From Brevundimonas bacteroides DSM 4726 (GTDB lineage Bacteria; Pseudomonadota; Alphaproteobacteria; Caulobacterales; Caulobacteraceae), in assembly GCF_000701445.1 (NCBI RefSeq), contig NZ_JNIX01000010.1, forward strand, positions 62,001-126,000: a stretch of 64,000 bases of DNA, given 5' to 3'. The translations under genes were made by a program, and so were the position numbers. Positions 8,848 to 16,886 of the stretch are shown here, piece after piece. The notes beneath the pieces were generated by a model. It saw nothing but the letters and a program-made list of their open reading frames with translations. It ran no database searches and was not told the DNA's origin. The first letter of the stretch is position 1; every line of letters starts with the position of its first letter.

Positions 8848-9545
8848 GACGCTTCCGGCTGGACGGCAAAGAGATAGCCCGCGTTGCGGACGGTGCGGAT
8901 GAGCTGGGGACTGCGTGGGTCGTCGCGCAGCTTGCGGCGAAGCCGGGACACCTGAATGTCGATAGACCGGTCGAAGGCGTCGGCGGAGCGACCGTGCAGG
9001 GCGTCCATGATGTCATCCCGGCTCAGCACGCGCAGGGGATGGCGGGTCAGGACCGCCAGAAGATCAAACTCGCCCGAGGTCAGTTCGACGATCTCGCCTT
9101 CGGGCGAGGTCAGCGATCGAGCACCATAGTCTACACGCCAGCCGCCGAAGGAGGCCCCACGCTGGCGCGGAGCGGAGCGCGTCCGACGCAGCAGCGCGCG
9201 AGTGCGAGCGATCAGCTCCCGGGGTTCGAAGGGTTTGCTGAGATAGTCGTCGGCTCCGATCTCCAGGCCGATGACCCGGTCGAGCGGCTCTGCCCGCGCC
9301 GAGGTGATCAGGACCGGGACGTCGCTCTGCGCCCGGAGCCGGCGGCAGAGGCTCAGACCGTCCTCGCCCGGCATCATGATGTCGAGAATGACGAGGTCTG
9401 GCGCATCGATCGCCGCGATCCGCCAGAACCGTTCGGCGTCCTCCGCCGCCTCACAGACGTACCCCTCCTGAACCAGAAGGGCGCGGACCAGCGACCGGAT
9501 TTCCGGATCGTCTTCCACGATGATGATGCGCGAAGCAGCGGCCAT
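8844..9545 (-). CDS. OmpR-family response regulator
   Basis: The 233-residue protein has a receiver domain (about 5-118) with the acidic pair EDD, the phospho-acceptor Asp in LVILDIMMPGEDG, and the Lys of LSKPFEP. A winged-helix DNA-binding domain follows (about 135-230, with LTSGEFDLLAVLTRHP, FDRSIDIQVSRLRRKL and IRTVRNAGYLF). It is the partner of the kinase encoded immediately downstream, with a 4-base overlap. The ATG at 9543-9545 is chosen because the receiver starts there; the frame stays open a further 41 codons upstream but those encode no conserved sequence. The divergent small secreted protein at 9692 is a possible target, by position only. Confidence 0.93.
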   Translation of the reverse strand: MAAASRIIIVEDDPEIRSLVRALLVQEGYVCEAAEDAERFWRIAAIDAPDLVILDIMMPGEDGLSLCRRLRAQSDVPVLITSARAEPLDRVIGLEIGADDYLSKPFEPRELIARTRALLRRTRSAPRQRGASFGGWRVDYGARSLTSPEGEIVELTSGEFDLLAVLTRHPLRVLSRDDIMDALHGRSADAFDRSIDIQVSRLRRKLRDDPRSPQLIRTVRNAGYLFAVQPEAS

Positions 9546-9691
9546 GCGACTGGAATGACACCCCGCTCGGTCACGGCAAAGCCCCGGATACCTTCTGTTA
9601 CACGACGGCGCCCGCCCGAAATCCCCCTGGGACGTGGCCGTGGGAGGGTTCTGTCGTCGGGGTTTCACCGATCGCTCAAGGAGCCAACATC

Positions 9692-10198
9692 ATGACCCAC
9701 TCCCCCAGCCGCCGTCTGCTCGCGACCCTGACGGTCGTCGCCTCCGCCGCCGCGCTCGGCGCGGCGTTGCTTCCCGCCACGGCCGAGGCCCAGTCCCGCG
9801 AGCGGCAGCGCTTCTCGACCTTCCAGGGCCCCCGGGTCACCGCGGATCGCCAGGCCGACATCTTTCGCAGCCGCGGGTCGGCCTCGATTGAACGGTCGGG
9901 CCAGATCAATGGCCAGCCGTGGGCGAGCAGCCGGTACCGTTCCAGCGCCCGCACCGATGACGGTTATGTCTCCAGCACGTCGCGCACGGGCCGGTCCGGC
10001 GTGACGCAATCCTGGTCACGGGATGTGTCCGTCGACGACGGCTACTACAATCGCTCGGCATCCGGGCAGAGCTCGACCGGCCGCGGCTACGGCCGCGAGG
10101 TCACCGCCCTGGACACCGGCGACAGCGTGGTGGTGACCCGCGAGCTCACGACCAACGGGGGCGAGACCCGGTCCTCGAGCACCGTCCGTCCCTACTGA
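9692..10198 (+). CDS. Small secreted Ser/Arg/Gly-rich protein of unknown function
   Basis: The product is 168 residues with a clear Sec signal peptide (about 1-33, ending TAEAQS). The mature part is low-complexity, rich in Ser, Arg, Gly, Thr and Tyr, with repeated short units around SGRxSSxxR, and without cysteines. AAGGAGCC lies 8 bases before the ATG. It stands divergent from the two-component system at 7528-9545 and is followed by a strong inverted repeat, so it is probably a single-gene transcript. I do not recognise a family. Composition suggests an intrinsically disordered envelope protein. Confidence 0.7.
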   Translation: MTHSPSRRLLATLTVVASAAALGAALLPATAEAQSRERQRFSTFQGPRVTADRQADIFRSRGSASIERSGQINGQPWASSRYRSSARTDDGYVSSTSRTGRSGVTQSWSRDVSVDDGYYNRSASGQSSTGRGYGREVTALDTGDSVVVTRELTTNGGETRSSSTVRPY

Positions 10199-10206
10199 AC
10201 CGGTTC

Positions 10207-10280
10207 GACGAGCCGCCTCCTGAGGCTCGTCCGAGGACGCCCCGACCACCCACTGCCCCCCCCCGTTGGTCGGGGCGTCC
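10207..10280 (+). terminator. Two consecutive inverted repeats after the small secreted protein gene
   Basis: A first hairpin pairs GACGAGCC (10207-10214) with GGCTCGTC (10224-10231). A second, much stronger one pairs GGACGCCCCGACCA (10235-10248) with its perfect complement TGGTCGGGGCGTCC (10267-10280), a 14-base stem around an 18-base C-rich loop. No T-tract follows, so it may be an intrinsic-type terminator of the GC-rich kind or an RNA-stabilising structure. The EF-hand gene starts 19 bases later. Confidence 0.6.
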
Positions 10281-10298
10281 ATCCTCATTGGAGTTGAA

Positions 10299-10724
10299 AT
10301 GCGCCATTTGTCTCTTTCCCTGATCCTGGTCAGCCTGGCTGTTGTCACACCGGTCGTGGCCCAGGTGGCTGATGTCTTCGGCAGGCTCGATCTGGACGGC
10401 GACCAACGCCTGTCGCGGCGAGAGGTCGATGCGGGGCGCGATGCCCTGTTCCAGCGGCTGGACGGCAATAGCGATGGACGGATCGTCGTCGGTGAACTCC
10501 GGGCCCTGGCCGCAACCGCCCAACGATCGCCGGGTGAGCGCAGAGATCCTCGCCAAGCTCTGGCACGACTTCGAGTGGCCGATCGTGACGGCGATCGCGC
10601 CCTCGACGCGGCCGAGTTCCGCAGTCTGGGAGGCGATCGCTTTGGTCAGGCCGACCTCAATGGCGACGGCTGGCTTGATCCAGCGGAAGCCCAGGCCCTG
10701 CGCAATCTCCTCGATCGCCCCTGA
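10299..10724 (+). CDS. Secreted EF-hand calcium-binding protein
   Basis: The 141-residue protein has a signal peptide (about 1-21, ending VVAQ) and four EF-hand loops in two pairs: DLDGDQRLSRRE, DGNSDGRIVVGE, DRDGDRALDAAE and DLNGDGWLDPAE. Each has the D-x-D/N-x-D/S-G spacing and a final Glu, so all four could bind Ca2+. This resembles the short periplasmic EF-hand proteins (calmodulin-like, EF-hand_5 type) common in Caulobacterales. The ATG at 10299 has GGAG 8 bases upstream; an earlier in-frame start at 10266 would place charged residues before the signal. A role in calcium buffering or signalling is inferred. Confidence 0.88.
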   Translation: MRHLSLSLILVSLAVVTPVVAQVADVFGRLDLDGDQRLSRREVDAGRDALFQRLDGNSDGRIVVGELRALAATAQRSPGERRDPRQALARLRVADRDGDRALDAAEFRSLGGDRFGQADLNGDGWLDPAEAQALRNLLDRP

Positions 10725-10747
10725 CCCTAACCCGAGGACACTTCACC

Positions 10748-11139
10748 ATGATCTCTGCCATCGCCATTACCGCCGCGCTCGCGCTCTCCGGACCTGCCGG
10801 TCAGGATCGCGATTTCAATCCGCCTGGATATCGGGGGGGCCGGGGAACGAACTGGGAGAACCCGCCGGGCGCTCTTGGCGGCCCGGGCGCCTCCCGGATC
10901 GCGTCTTCGTCTATCACGGTCAGCGCTACGTCTTCACTCCGCGCGGCGCCTACCTCTTCAATCCCCAGCTGGGCTGGTATCACCCGACCTATGGATGGTG
11001 GACCCGCGCGCGCTGCTGGGCCGATCCGGACGGCAATCCGCCCGGACCCGTCGGCGGTCCAGGAACCAACTGGGAGAATCCTCCAGGCGTCCGGGGCGGG
11101 CCGGGACGATCACCCGATCGTTATGCCCGCTGCCGCTGA
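10748..11139 (+). pseudogene. Small secreted Gly/Pro/Trp-rich protein gene, split by a frameshift
   Basis: Reading from the ATG at 10748 gives a signal peptide then RGGRGTNWENPPGALGGPG. Near 10883-10889 (CCCGGGCGCC) the sense continues in another frame as RLPDRVFVYHGQRYVF and ends at 11139 after a second copy of the module (GGPGTNWENPPG, RGGPGRSPDRYARCR). The two ends are therefore a repeated GTNWENPPGxxGGPGxxPDR module around a Tyr/Trp-rich centre (LGWYHPTYGWW). One additional G at the CCCGGG run would restore a 131-residue protein, so this is either a sequencing/assembly error or a recent inactivation. Family not recognised. Confidence 0.65.
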
Positions 11140-11159
11140 TCGCTGCGCAGGAGCCTGCC

Positions 11160-12644
11160 ATGATCACCATCGACGCGCTGTTCCGCGGCCTGGCGCTCAG
11201 TCTGGGATTGGTGACCGCTGCGGGGCCACCGGTTCAGGATATGGAGCCGCCGCGCAACCCGGCCCTGGCGGACTCGACCTGGCCACTGTTTCACCGAAAC
11301 GGCTATGCCCAGGCGGCTGGCGCGCTCGACGCCATCGCGCCGGGCGACGCCATCCGGATCCAGCGTCTGGACAACCCGGAGGGCGGGACCTCGCCCTGGA
11401 CGGTGCTGGACGAACCCTACAGCAACGGCTCCCAAATGGCGCTGGGCAGCGTCCAGACCGGTGTCGTCAAATGGCTGCTCGACGGCGACCGCTTCGAACA
11501 GGTCAGCTACGTCCCGATCCCGCGGGGGCGGTTTGACTTCGACTGGTATGTCGCGCCGCTCGCGAACGGCGACATCATCACCACGAGCATCAGCCGCAAC
11601 AGTCTCTATGTCCTCCGCGACGCCCGCCCCGACTGTCCCCGCTGCCCTCTTGTGATCGACCGAGTCATCGAGGTGCCGCGCGAGGCCGGCCGCCTGACCA
11701 TCCACTTTTCGATCAGCTACGACGGTCACATCCTCATTCTCATGGAGGACAACCGCATCGCGGCAATCTCGCCGGCGAGCGGCCGCGTCGTCGCGACCGC
11801 CCCGATCGGGACGCGCCGCGATGCAGGCGGCTACGGCTACCACAATGCCTTCGCCTTGGATGAGACGGGCCGCATTTATATCTCCAACCAGCAGGGCGTG
11901 ACGGCGCTTGATTGGGACGGGGTCCGCTTCTCGACGGCTTGGGAGGCGGCATATGACTTCCGTGGTCCGGGTTGCCGAGAGCCTCGCCGGCAATCCCGGC
12001 TGCGCGAGCGTCTGCGCACCATTCGCGGCATGATCTGCACCGGCACCGGCACCACCCCGACCCTGATCGGAACGCGGGAGGACGGTCTGGTGGTCATGAC
12101 CGACGGTCACGCGCCCAACAACAACCTCGTCGGCTTCTGGCGGGACGATCCTCCCGATGACTGGCGAGGCCTCGCCGATCAGGATCGCAGGCTGGCGGGC
12201 CGCATCGCACTGCCGCTGTCGACGCCGGAGGGTGAGGGTTTCACGGCAGAGAACTCGCCTGCGGCGCTCGGAAACAGCATCTTCATCGCGCAGTGGGCGG
12301 GGTTCAACCCTGACTGCAGTCCGCCCAAGGGCGTCCAGCGCGTCGACTGGAACCCAACTGCCAGAGCGTTCGAGCTGGTCTGGGCGAACGCCAGCGTTCA
12401 CTTCAACGGGATCCCAACGGCGTCGTCAGCGACCAAGCTGGTCTATGGTTCCGGACGAGCCAACGGGTGCCAGCTGGCGTATCGCGGGCTCGACATCGAC
12501 ACCGGCGATTTGCGTCTCGATATCCCGCTGGAAACCTCGGACGCCTTCACCGACCAGGGCAATCAGCAAACCGTTGCTTCCGATGGTTCGGTCATCGTGG
12601 GCGTGCGCAGAGGGCAGATGCGTCTTAGCCGGACGCCCCGTTGA
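11160..12644 (+). CDS. Predicted exported protein, paralogue of the lipoprotein at 5902-7479
   Basis: The 494-residue product starts at the ATG at 11160, preceded by CAGGAG; the frame is open further upstream but that part is the shadow of the preceding gene. A signal peptide (about 1-22) without a lipobox indicates release into the periplasm rather than lipidation. The mature part aligns over its length with the protein at 5902 (STWPLFHRNGYAQA, SPWTVLDEPYSNGSQ, MICTGTGTTPTLIG, DGHAPNNNLVGFWR, TAENSPAALGN, QWAGFNP, KGVQRVDWNP). Cysteines at DCPRCP and the shared TCTGTG position may form disulfides. The function is unknown; the duplication across 3.7 kb with different anchoring suggests divergence of localisation. 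Confidence 0.85.
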   Translation: MITIDALFRGLALSLGLVTAAGPPVQDMEPPRNPALADSTWPLFHRNGYAQAAGALDAIAPGDAIRIQRLDNPEGGTSPWTVLDEPYSNGSQMALGSVQTGVVKWLLDGDRFEQVSYVPIPRGRFDFDWYVAPLANGDIITTSISRNSLYVLRDARPDCPRCPLVIDRVIEVPREAGRLTIHFSISYDGHILILMEDNRIAAISPASGRVVATAPIGTRRDAGGYGYHNAFALDETGRIYISNQQGVTALDWDGVRFSTAWEAAYDFRGPGCREPRRQSRLRERLRTIRGMICTGTGTTPTLIGTREDGLVVMTDGHAPNNNLVGFWRDDPPDDWRGLADQDRRLAGRIALPLSTPEGEGFTAENSPAALGNSIFIAQWAGFNPDCSPPKGVQRVDWNPTARAFELVWANASVHFNGIPTASSATKLVYGSGRANGCQLAYRGLDIDTGDLRLDIPLETSDAFTDQGNQQTVASDGSVIVGVRRGQMRLSRTPR

Positions 12645-12767
12645 CGGAGGGATGTGCGCACGGCTTTCAGCCCTGGACCGTCCGCTTCGCGCCACCAGCA
12701 GACATTGGCCTTCTGCTGAAAAGCCGACACTCCTCACCGTAAACCGGCGGCCGAACCTTCAAAGTCG

Positions 12768-14432
12768 CTAGGGCAGACCTGTCGCCTCGAAGAGGGCGAG
12801 TTGCCTTGGCGTGCGGCAAACGACCCTATCAGCATGCACATCGCAGAGATCGCCGGTGTAGGCGTCACGCACGATGGAGCCGTCTGCGAACATCCCGCCC
12901 GCCGGCACGTTCGCAAAGTCCGCATCTGCGGAGTGGGCCACCAATACGCGATCCGCGATTCCCTCTTCTTCGAGCGTCCGGGCGAAGACAAACGGGGCCC
13001 GCGAGAGCTCTACGTGCTTGCCTGCGCCGATCGCGGGATGTCGGTTGCGAAAACGCCCTAGTCTGCGCCAGTGCTCCAAGATGGCGGCACCCTCGCCCGT
13101 CTCGATGACTGACCAGTCCACCGGCGTCCTGAGTCTAGCGTCGCCGGTCGTTTCGGGCGCGACCAGCGGTCGGCTGAGCTCGTCTCCGTAGTAGATCTGG
13201 ACGGCGCCGGGGGCGAGCATCAGCTTGATCGCGTTCTCGAACGGATCGGTCCGCTCGGGGTCCAAGGGCTCCATATCGTCGTGCGAGGAGATGTAGTTCA
13301 GCATCGATCGGCCCGCGAAGTCACCTTCGAACGCGCGGGCGTACTGGTCGAACAGCTCGGGCATAGTGGCGCGGGCATGGGTGGGAAAGCCCATGTTGAT
13401 TAGCCCGTCGAAACCGTAGTTGAAGAAGTCGACCCTGCGGTCGCCGTAGTCGTAGGCCGCGCCAACGGACTTTTGAAAGTTGTTCAGACCGAAGTTGAAC
13501 ACCTCTCCGACCATGTAGAAGGGCTGGTCGTCGGCGAGCGCGCCGGGGTTGGCAGCCTTCCATTCGGCGTGGGCGCGCTCGGCCTCGGCTTTCAGCTCAG
13601 CCCAAACCTCGGGATCGACGTGCTTGGCCGTGTCTACCCGAAAGCCGTCGACGCCGTACTCGCGCACCCAGTCGGTCAGCCACTTGATGAGGTAGTAGCG
13701 CGGCGCGCGGGGGTGTCCGGTACGCGCGAAGAAGGCGTCCAGCTCAGCCAGCTCGCGCTCCAGCCGACCCTCGCGCCGCCAGGTCTCGATCAGAAACGGC
13801 GGCAGCTCGACCGTAGCGTCGCTCTCGGTGCGGATGTCCTGAAGCGCCGGCACGATCAAGCACGTCGCCGTGCCGGCATATGAGGCATAGTCGCACGCGG
13901 GCTCGGTCCGCACCCAATCTCGCGGCCAGGCCGGGTCGTCTTCGCCAATCGGCGGACCCGCGTGGTTGATGATCACATCGACGATGACGCGGATGTTCTG
14001 GGCATGGGCCTTCCGCACCAGTTCGGCGAAGTCGGCCTCGGTGCCGAAGGCTTCGTCGACCGCCGTCCAGTCCCGGGGCCAATAGCCGTGAAAGGCGTAG
14101 GACCTCCCGTACTCCTGAAAGGGCTGCCGCACCTGGCGGATGACCGGCGTGGTCCAGATCGCATCGACGCCCAAGTCGCGGAAATAGCCGTCGTCCAGCT
14201 TCTGGATGACGCCCCTCAGGTCCCCGCCTTCGAACGATCGTAGCGGGTCCCCGTCTCGCACCCGCCCATAGGCCGTATCGTTGCCTGGGTCGCCGTTGGC
14301 GAACCGATCGGTCATCAGAAAGTACACGGTGGCGTTGCGCCAGAAGGGCGTCGTCGTCGCCGCCGACGCTCCGGTCGCCCACCCCGCCGTCGCCAACGCC
14401 GCGACCAGGGCGAAAGTCTGAACGATCTTCAT
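12768..14432 (-). CDS. Periplasmic GH13 alpha-amylase
   Basis: The 554-residue enzyme has a signal peptide (about 1-25, ASAA) and a complete GH13 catalytic barrel. Conserved region I is VIVDVIINHAG, region II GFRVDTAKH (catalytic nucleophile Asp), region III MVGEVFNFG (acid/base Glu) and region IV YISSHDDM (transition-state Asp). It should hydrolyse alpha-1,4-glucans or maltodextrins in the periplasm, like MalS-type amylases. The start at 14430-14432 follows GGGGAGG at a good distance; the frame remains open upstream to 14474 without a signal-like sequence. No maltose transporter or TonB receptor is adjacent. A pair of cysteines in ACDYASYAGTATC and DLCDVHADRVVC may form disulfides. Confidence 0.93.
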   Translation of the reverse strand: MKIVQTFALVAALATAGWATGASAATTTPFWRNATVYFLMTDRFANGDPGNDTAYGRVRDGDPLRSFEGGDLRGVIQKLDDGYFRDLGVDAIWTTPVIRQVRQPFQEYGRSYAFHGYWPRDWTAVDEAFGTEADFAELVRKAHAQNIRVIVDVIINHAGPPIGEDDPAWPRDWVRTEPACDYASYAGTATCLIVPALQDIRTESDATVELPPFLIETWRREGRLERELAELDAFFARTGHPRAPRYYLIKWLTDWVREYGVDGFRVDTAKHVDPEVWAELKAEAERAHAEWKAANPGALADDQPFYMVGEVFNFGLNNFQKSVGAAYDYGDRRVDFFNYGFDGLINMGFPTHARATMPELFDQYARAFEGDFAGRSMLNYISSHDDMEPLDPERTDPFENAIKLMLAPGAVQIYYGDELSRPLVAPETTGDARLRTPVDWSVIETGEGAAILEHWRRLGRFRNRHPAIGAGKHVELSRAPFVFARTLEEEGIADRVLVAHSADADFANVPAGGMFADGSIVRDAYTGDLCDVHADRVVCRTPRQLALFEATGLP

Positions 14433-14462
14433 CCGGCCCCTCCCCGGAGGACCGTCGCACGG

Positions 14463-14480
14463 GTTGCAAAACATCGCAAC
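14463..14480. promoter_or_regulatory. Candidate operator GTTGC-N8-GCAAC upstream of the amylase gene
   Basis: The divergent promoter region between the amylase gene and the acyltransferase gene contains GTTGCAAAACATCGCAAC, a dyad with 5-base perfect arms and TTGCAA / CGCAA half-sites. This is the style of LacI-family operators that control maltose or sucrose genes in alphaproteobacteria. No LacI regulator is encoded nearby, so the assignment rests on the symmetry and position alone. Confidence 0.3.
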
Positions 14481-14548
14481 ACACCGGCCTATGCTCGACC
14501 GCGAGGCTGGATAAGTCCAGCAAACGCTGAATTCGCCTCGGAGTTACC

Positions 14549-15706
14549 GTGCAGGAATTGATGCAAAAAACTGCAAAAGATGTCAGTCTGGCGAATGGAG
14601 AGATGGTGCCCCTCACATCCCTGCGGGGGATCGCGGCACTGGGCGTGGTGGTGTTCCACATCGATGTCTGCCTGTTCTATCGCGATATGGGGACCCTGCT
14701 GCCCAAGGTGTCGAGCGGCCTGATCGCCAACGGCTATCTCTGGGTCGACTTCTTCTTCATCCTCAGCGGGTTCGTGATCCATCACGCCTATGCGGAGCGC
14801 CTTGGAGCGGGGTTCCGCTGGCGGACGGCGGCGCGCTACTACCGCGCCCGGTTCTTCCGCATCTATCCGCTGCATCTCGTCCTGACCCTGCTGCTTGTCG
14901 CAGGCGCCGTCGCGGCGGGCGCGGCTTGGCCGAGCCTTCGGGACGGAAGCTGGGACGCCTTCTTCAAGCCCGCGGCGCTGCCGGCCAACCTCCTGATGCT
15001 CCATGCGATGGCGCCGGGCGCCGGCCTGACGTGGAACATCGTGTCCTGGTCGATCGCGGCGGAGTGGTGGGTCTACGCCGTCGCCCCCCTGCTGATCCCG
15101 ATCATCGCGTCCCGAGGCCTTGTCGCCAGCGCGATTTGCATCGCCGCCGGCGGCCTGGTGCTGATCAGTCTCTATCTCGCCGTCGGCCGCCAGACGCTCG
15201 ACATCACCTTCGACTACGGCGTGGTCCGATGCCTCGGCGGCTTCCTCATCGGTCTGGGGTTGTATCGTCTCTGGCGGTCCCTCCCCCGGCTGTCACCCGC
15301 CGTCGCCGACGGTTTCGCGTTGTCGGCTCTGGCCGGCATCCTCATGGTGATGCACCTGGACGCCAACGACCTGCTGGTCGTGCCGCTCTTCGCGCTGCTG
15401 GTGTTCGTCGGCGCGAGCGCGAGGGGACGGCTCAACCGTGCGCTCGCCTCGGCTGTCCCGCACTACCTCGGACGCATCTCCTATTCGATCTACCTCGTCC
15501 ACGGGCTGGTGTTCATGCTGTTTTGGTTCGGCGCACCCGCCTCGGGGCTCCGCTTCCAAACCCCTCAGGCCGCGTGGACATTCGCGCTCGTGTTCCTGGT
15601 CGTCACCCTCGCCGGAGCTGCACTCACCCACCGCTTCATCGAGCGGCCCGCTCAAAGCCTGGGGCATGGGTCAACCAGGAGTGGGCAGACATCCTCGTCG
15701 GTCTGA
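14549..15706 (+). CDS. Acyltransferase family 3 membrane protein (OafA/YrhL type)
   Basis: The 385-residue protein has the acyltransferase-3 layout: the early motif LTSLRGIAALGVVVFHID (residues about 23-40) with the conserved Arg and His, WVDFFFILSGFVIHHAYAER, RARFFRIYPLHLVL, then about eight further transmembrane helices and a final short cytoplasmic tail. These enzymes transfer O-acetyl or other acyl groups to surface or secreted glycans in the inner membrane. The GTG at 14549 has CGGAG 7 bases upstream; an ATG four codons later is an alternative. It has no biosynthetic partner next to it, so the glycan acceptor is unknown. Confidence 0.9.
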   Translation: MQELMQKTAKDVSLANGEMVPLTSLRGIAALGVVVFHIDVCLFYRDMGTLLPKVSSGLIANGYLWVDFFFILSGFVIHHAYAERLGAGFRWRTAARYYRARFFRIYPLHLVLTLLLVAGAVAAGAAWPSLRDGSWDAFFKPAALPANLLMLHAMAPGAGLTWNIVSWSIAAEWWVYAVAPLLIPIIASRGLVASAICIAAGGLVLISLYLAVGRQTLDITFDYGVVRCLGGFLIGLGLYRLWRSLPRLSPAVADGFALSALAGILMVMHLDANDLLVVPLFALLVFVGASARGRLNRALASAVPHYLGRISYSIYLVHGLVFMLFWFGAPASGLRFQTPQAAWTFALVFLVVTLAGAALTHRFIERPAQSLGHGSTRSGQTSSSV

Positions 15707-15722
15707 CGAGGACTGGAGCGTC

Positions 15723-16454
15723 TCAAGCCGGGCCGACATGAGACGGTCGGTGTGGCGAGACCCCGCCGTTCGCCTCCGCCGTCTTGAGCTGTTTGAAATC
15801 TGCCAGCCGTTTCCCGTCTTCGTCGCGAAAAGTTGCTCCGGTCGGCGCCATGGAGGTGATGCGATCGAGCCGGAAACAGCGGAAGTTATTCGCCAGCTCG
15901 CACCAGGCTGCCAGGAGCCAGACCGGGCCGAAGAAGTTGACAGACAGCGGACGTATGGTGCGGGTCGTACGCGCGCCGCTGAGCGCCTCATAGTCGATCA
16001 CCAGAACGCGCCGGCGCTGGGCGGCGCGCTTGAGCTCGAGCAAATCCACCCTGGGCGATTGGCGCTCCACCCATTTCGGCGCCCATAGGACATCCTGATC
16101 GACCCCGGCCTGACCTGCGTCCGACAGAACGGCGCGTATCTTCGCCAGCGCCGAGGCCGCCTGTCCCGCCAGGGCCGCGTCGCTCCAGGTCGCCAGAACC
16201 CGGGCACCGAGCGCCAGCGCCTCGGCTTCCTCGGCCGTCAGGTTGAGTGGGGGAAGATGATAGCCGGCCTCCAGCATGTAACCCACGCCAGCCTCACCGC
16301 GCACCGGAACGCCGGTCGCGGCCAGGGCGTCGATGTCCCGGTAGATGGTCCGCACGGAGACTTCCAGCGTCTCCGCCAGCGTCTCGGCCGTGTTGATCGG
16401 ACGCGCCCTCAGCAGTTCGAGCAAGGCGAGCAGGCGATCGGCGCGGCGTGTCAT
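15723..16454 (-). CDS. HTH/WYL-domain transcriptional regulator (YafY family)
   Basis: The 243-residue protein has a DeoR-like helix-turn-helix at the N-terminus (about 1-60, ETLEVSVRTIYRDIDALAATGVP) followed by a WYL ligand-sensing domain (about 130-215, with VLVIDYEA, RTIRPLSVNFFGPVWLLAAWCEL and FRCFRLDRI). WYL regulators usually bind a nucleic-acid or small ligand and repress or activate neighbours. It diverges from the TfoX/VOC pair across only 31 bases containing a perfect palindrome at 16455-16474, so it almost certainly controls itself and that operon. The same regulator/VOC arrangement is common in alphaproteobacteria. Confidence 0.9.
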   Translation of the reverse strand: MTRRADRLLALLELLRARPINTAETLAETLEVSVRTIYRDIDALAATGVPVRGEAGVGYMLEAGYHLPPLNLTAEEAEALALGARVLATWSDAALAGQAASALAKIRAVLSDAGQAGVDQDVLWAPKWVERQSPRVDLLELKRAAQRRRVLVIDYEALSGARTTRTIRPLSVNFFGPVWLLAAWCELANNFRCFRLDRITSMAPTGATFRDEDGKRLADFKQLKTAEANGGVSPHRPSHVGPA

Positions 16455-16474
16455 CCTGACATCACGATGTCAGG
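16455..16474. promoter_or_regulatory. Perfect palindromic operator between WYL regulator and tfoX-like gene
   Basis: CCTGACATCACGATGTCAGG is a perfect inverted repeat of two 9-base arms separated by 2 bases. It begins immediately upstream of the WYL regulator start codon and ends 11 bases before the start of the divergent TfoX-like gene, where it overlaps the CAGGAG ribosome-binding site. Binding there would block initiation in both directions. Confidence 0.7.
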
Positions 16475-16485
16475 AGAGGCTGTGT

Positions 16486-16884
16486 ATGGCTAGTGTTGAT
16501 CAACCGAGGGCGAGGCTGGCAGTGGAGCACGATCCAAGAGCGTTGCAGCGCGTCCTCGAGGCGGCGAGCCCGCCCGATCTTGACCTCATGTTTCGCCCGA
16601 TGTTCGGCGGGATCATCGGCTATGCCGCCGGAAAAGCCTTCGCGTCTCTCTCGAACCGGGGTCTCGCGCTCAAGATGAGCGGCGCGGATCACGTGGCTCT
16701 AAGCGTGGTGCCGGGCGTCGCGCCGCTCCGGTATGAACCGGACGATCCTCCGAGCAAGAGCTACCTTTTGGTGCCGGACGCGATGCTGTCCGACGCCGAT
16801 GACCTCCGCCCATGGATCGCGCGCAGCGCCGCAGGTCTCAAACCCTCGACCCGGAAGCCCCGCAAGAAAGCCGCAAAGGACTGA
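16486..16884 (+). CDS. TfoX N-terminal domain protein
   Basis: The 132-residue protein is a stand-alone TfoX N-terminal-type domain: FRPMFGGIIGYAAGKAFASLSNRGLALKM carries the characteristic MFGG...G..FA......LYLK-like pattern, followed by LRYEPDDPPSKSYLLVPDAML and a basic C-terminal tail (KPRKKAAKD). Full TfoX/Sxy proteins regulate competence in gammaproteobacteria, but short N-domain proteins are widespread and of unknown role. The ATG at 16486 follows CAGGAG. It is followed 2 bases after its stop by the VOC gene, so the two form an operon under the palindrome at 16455. Confidence 0.8.
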   Translation: MASVDQPRARLAVEHDPRALQRVLEAASPPDLDLMFRPMFGGIIGYAAGKAFASLSNRGLALKMSGADHVALSVVPGVAPLRYEPDDPPSKSYLLVPDAMLSDADDLRPWIARSAAGLKPSTRKPRKKAAKD

Positions 16885-16886
16885 GG

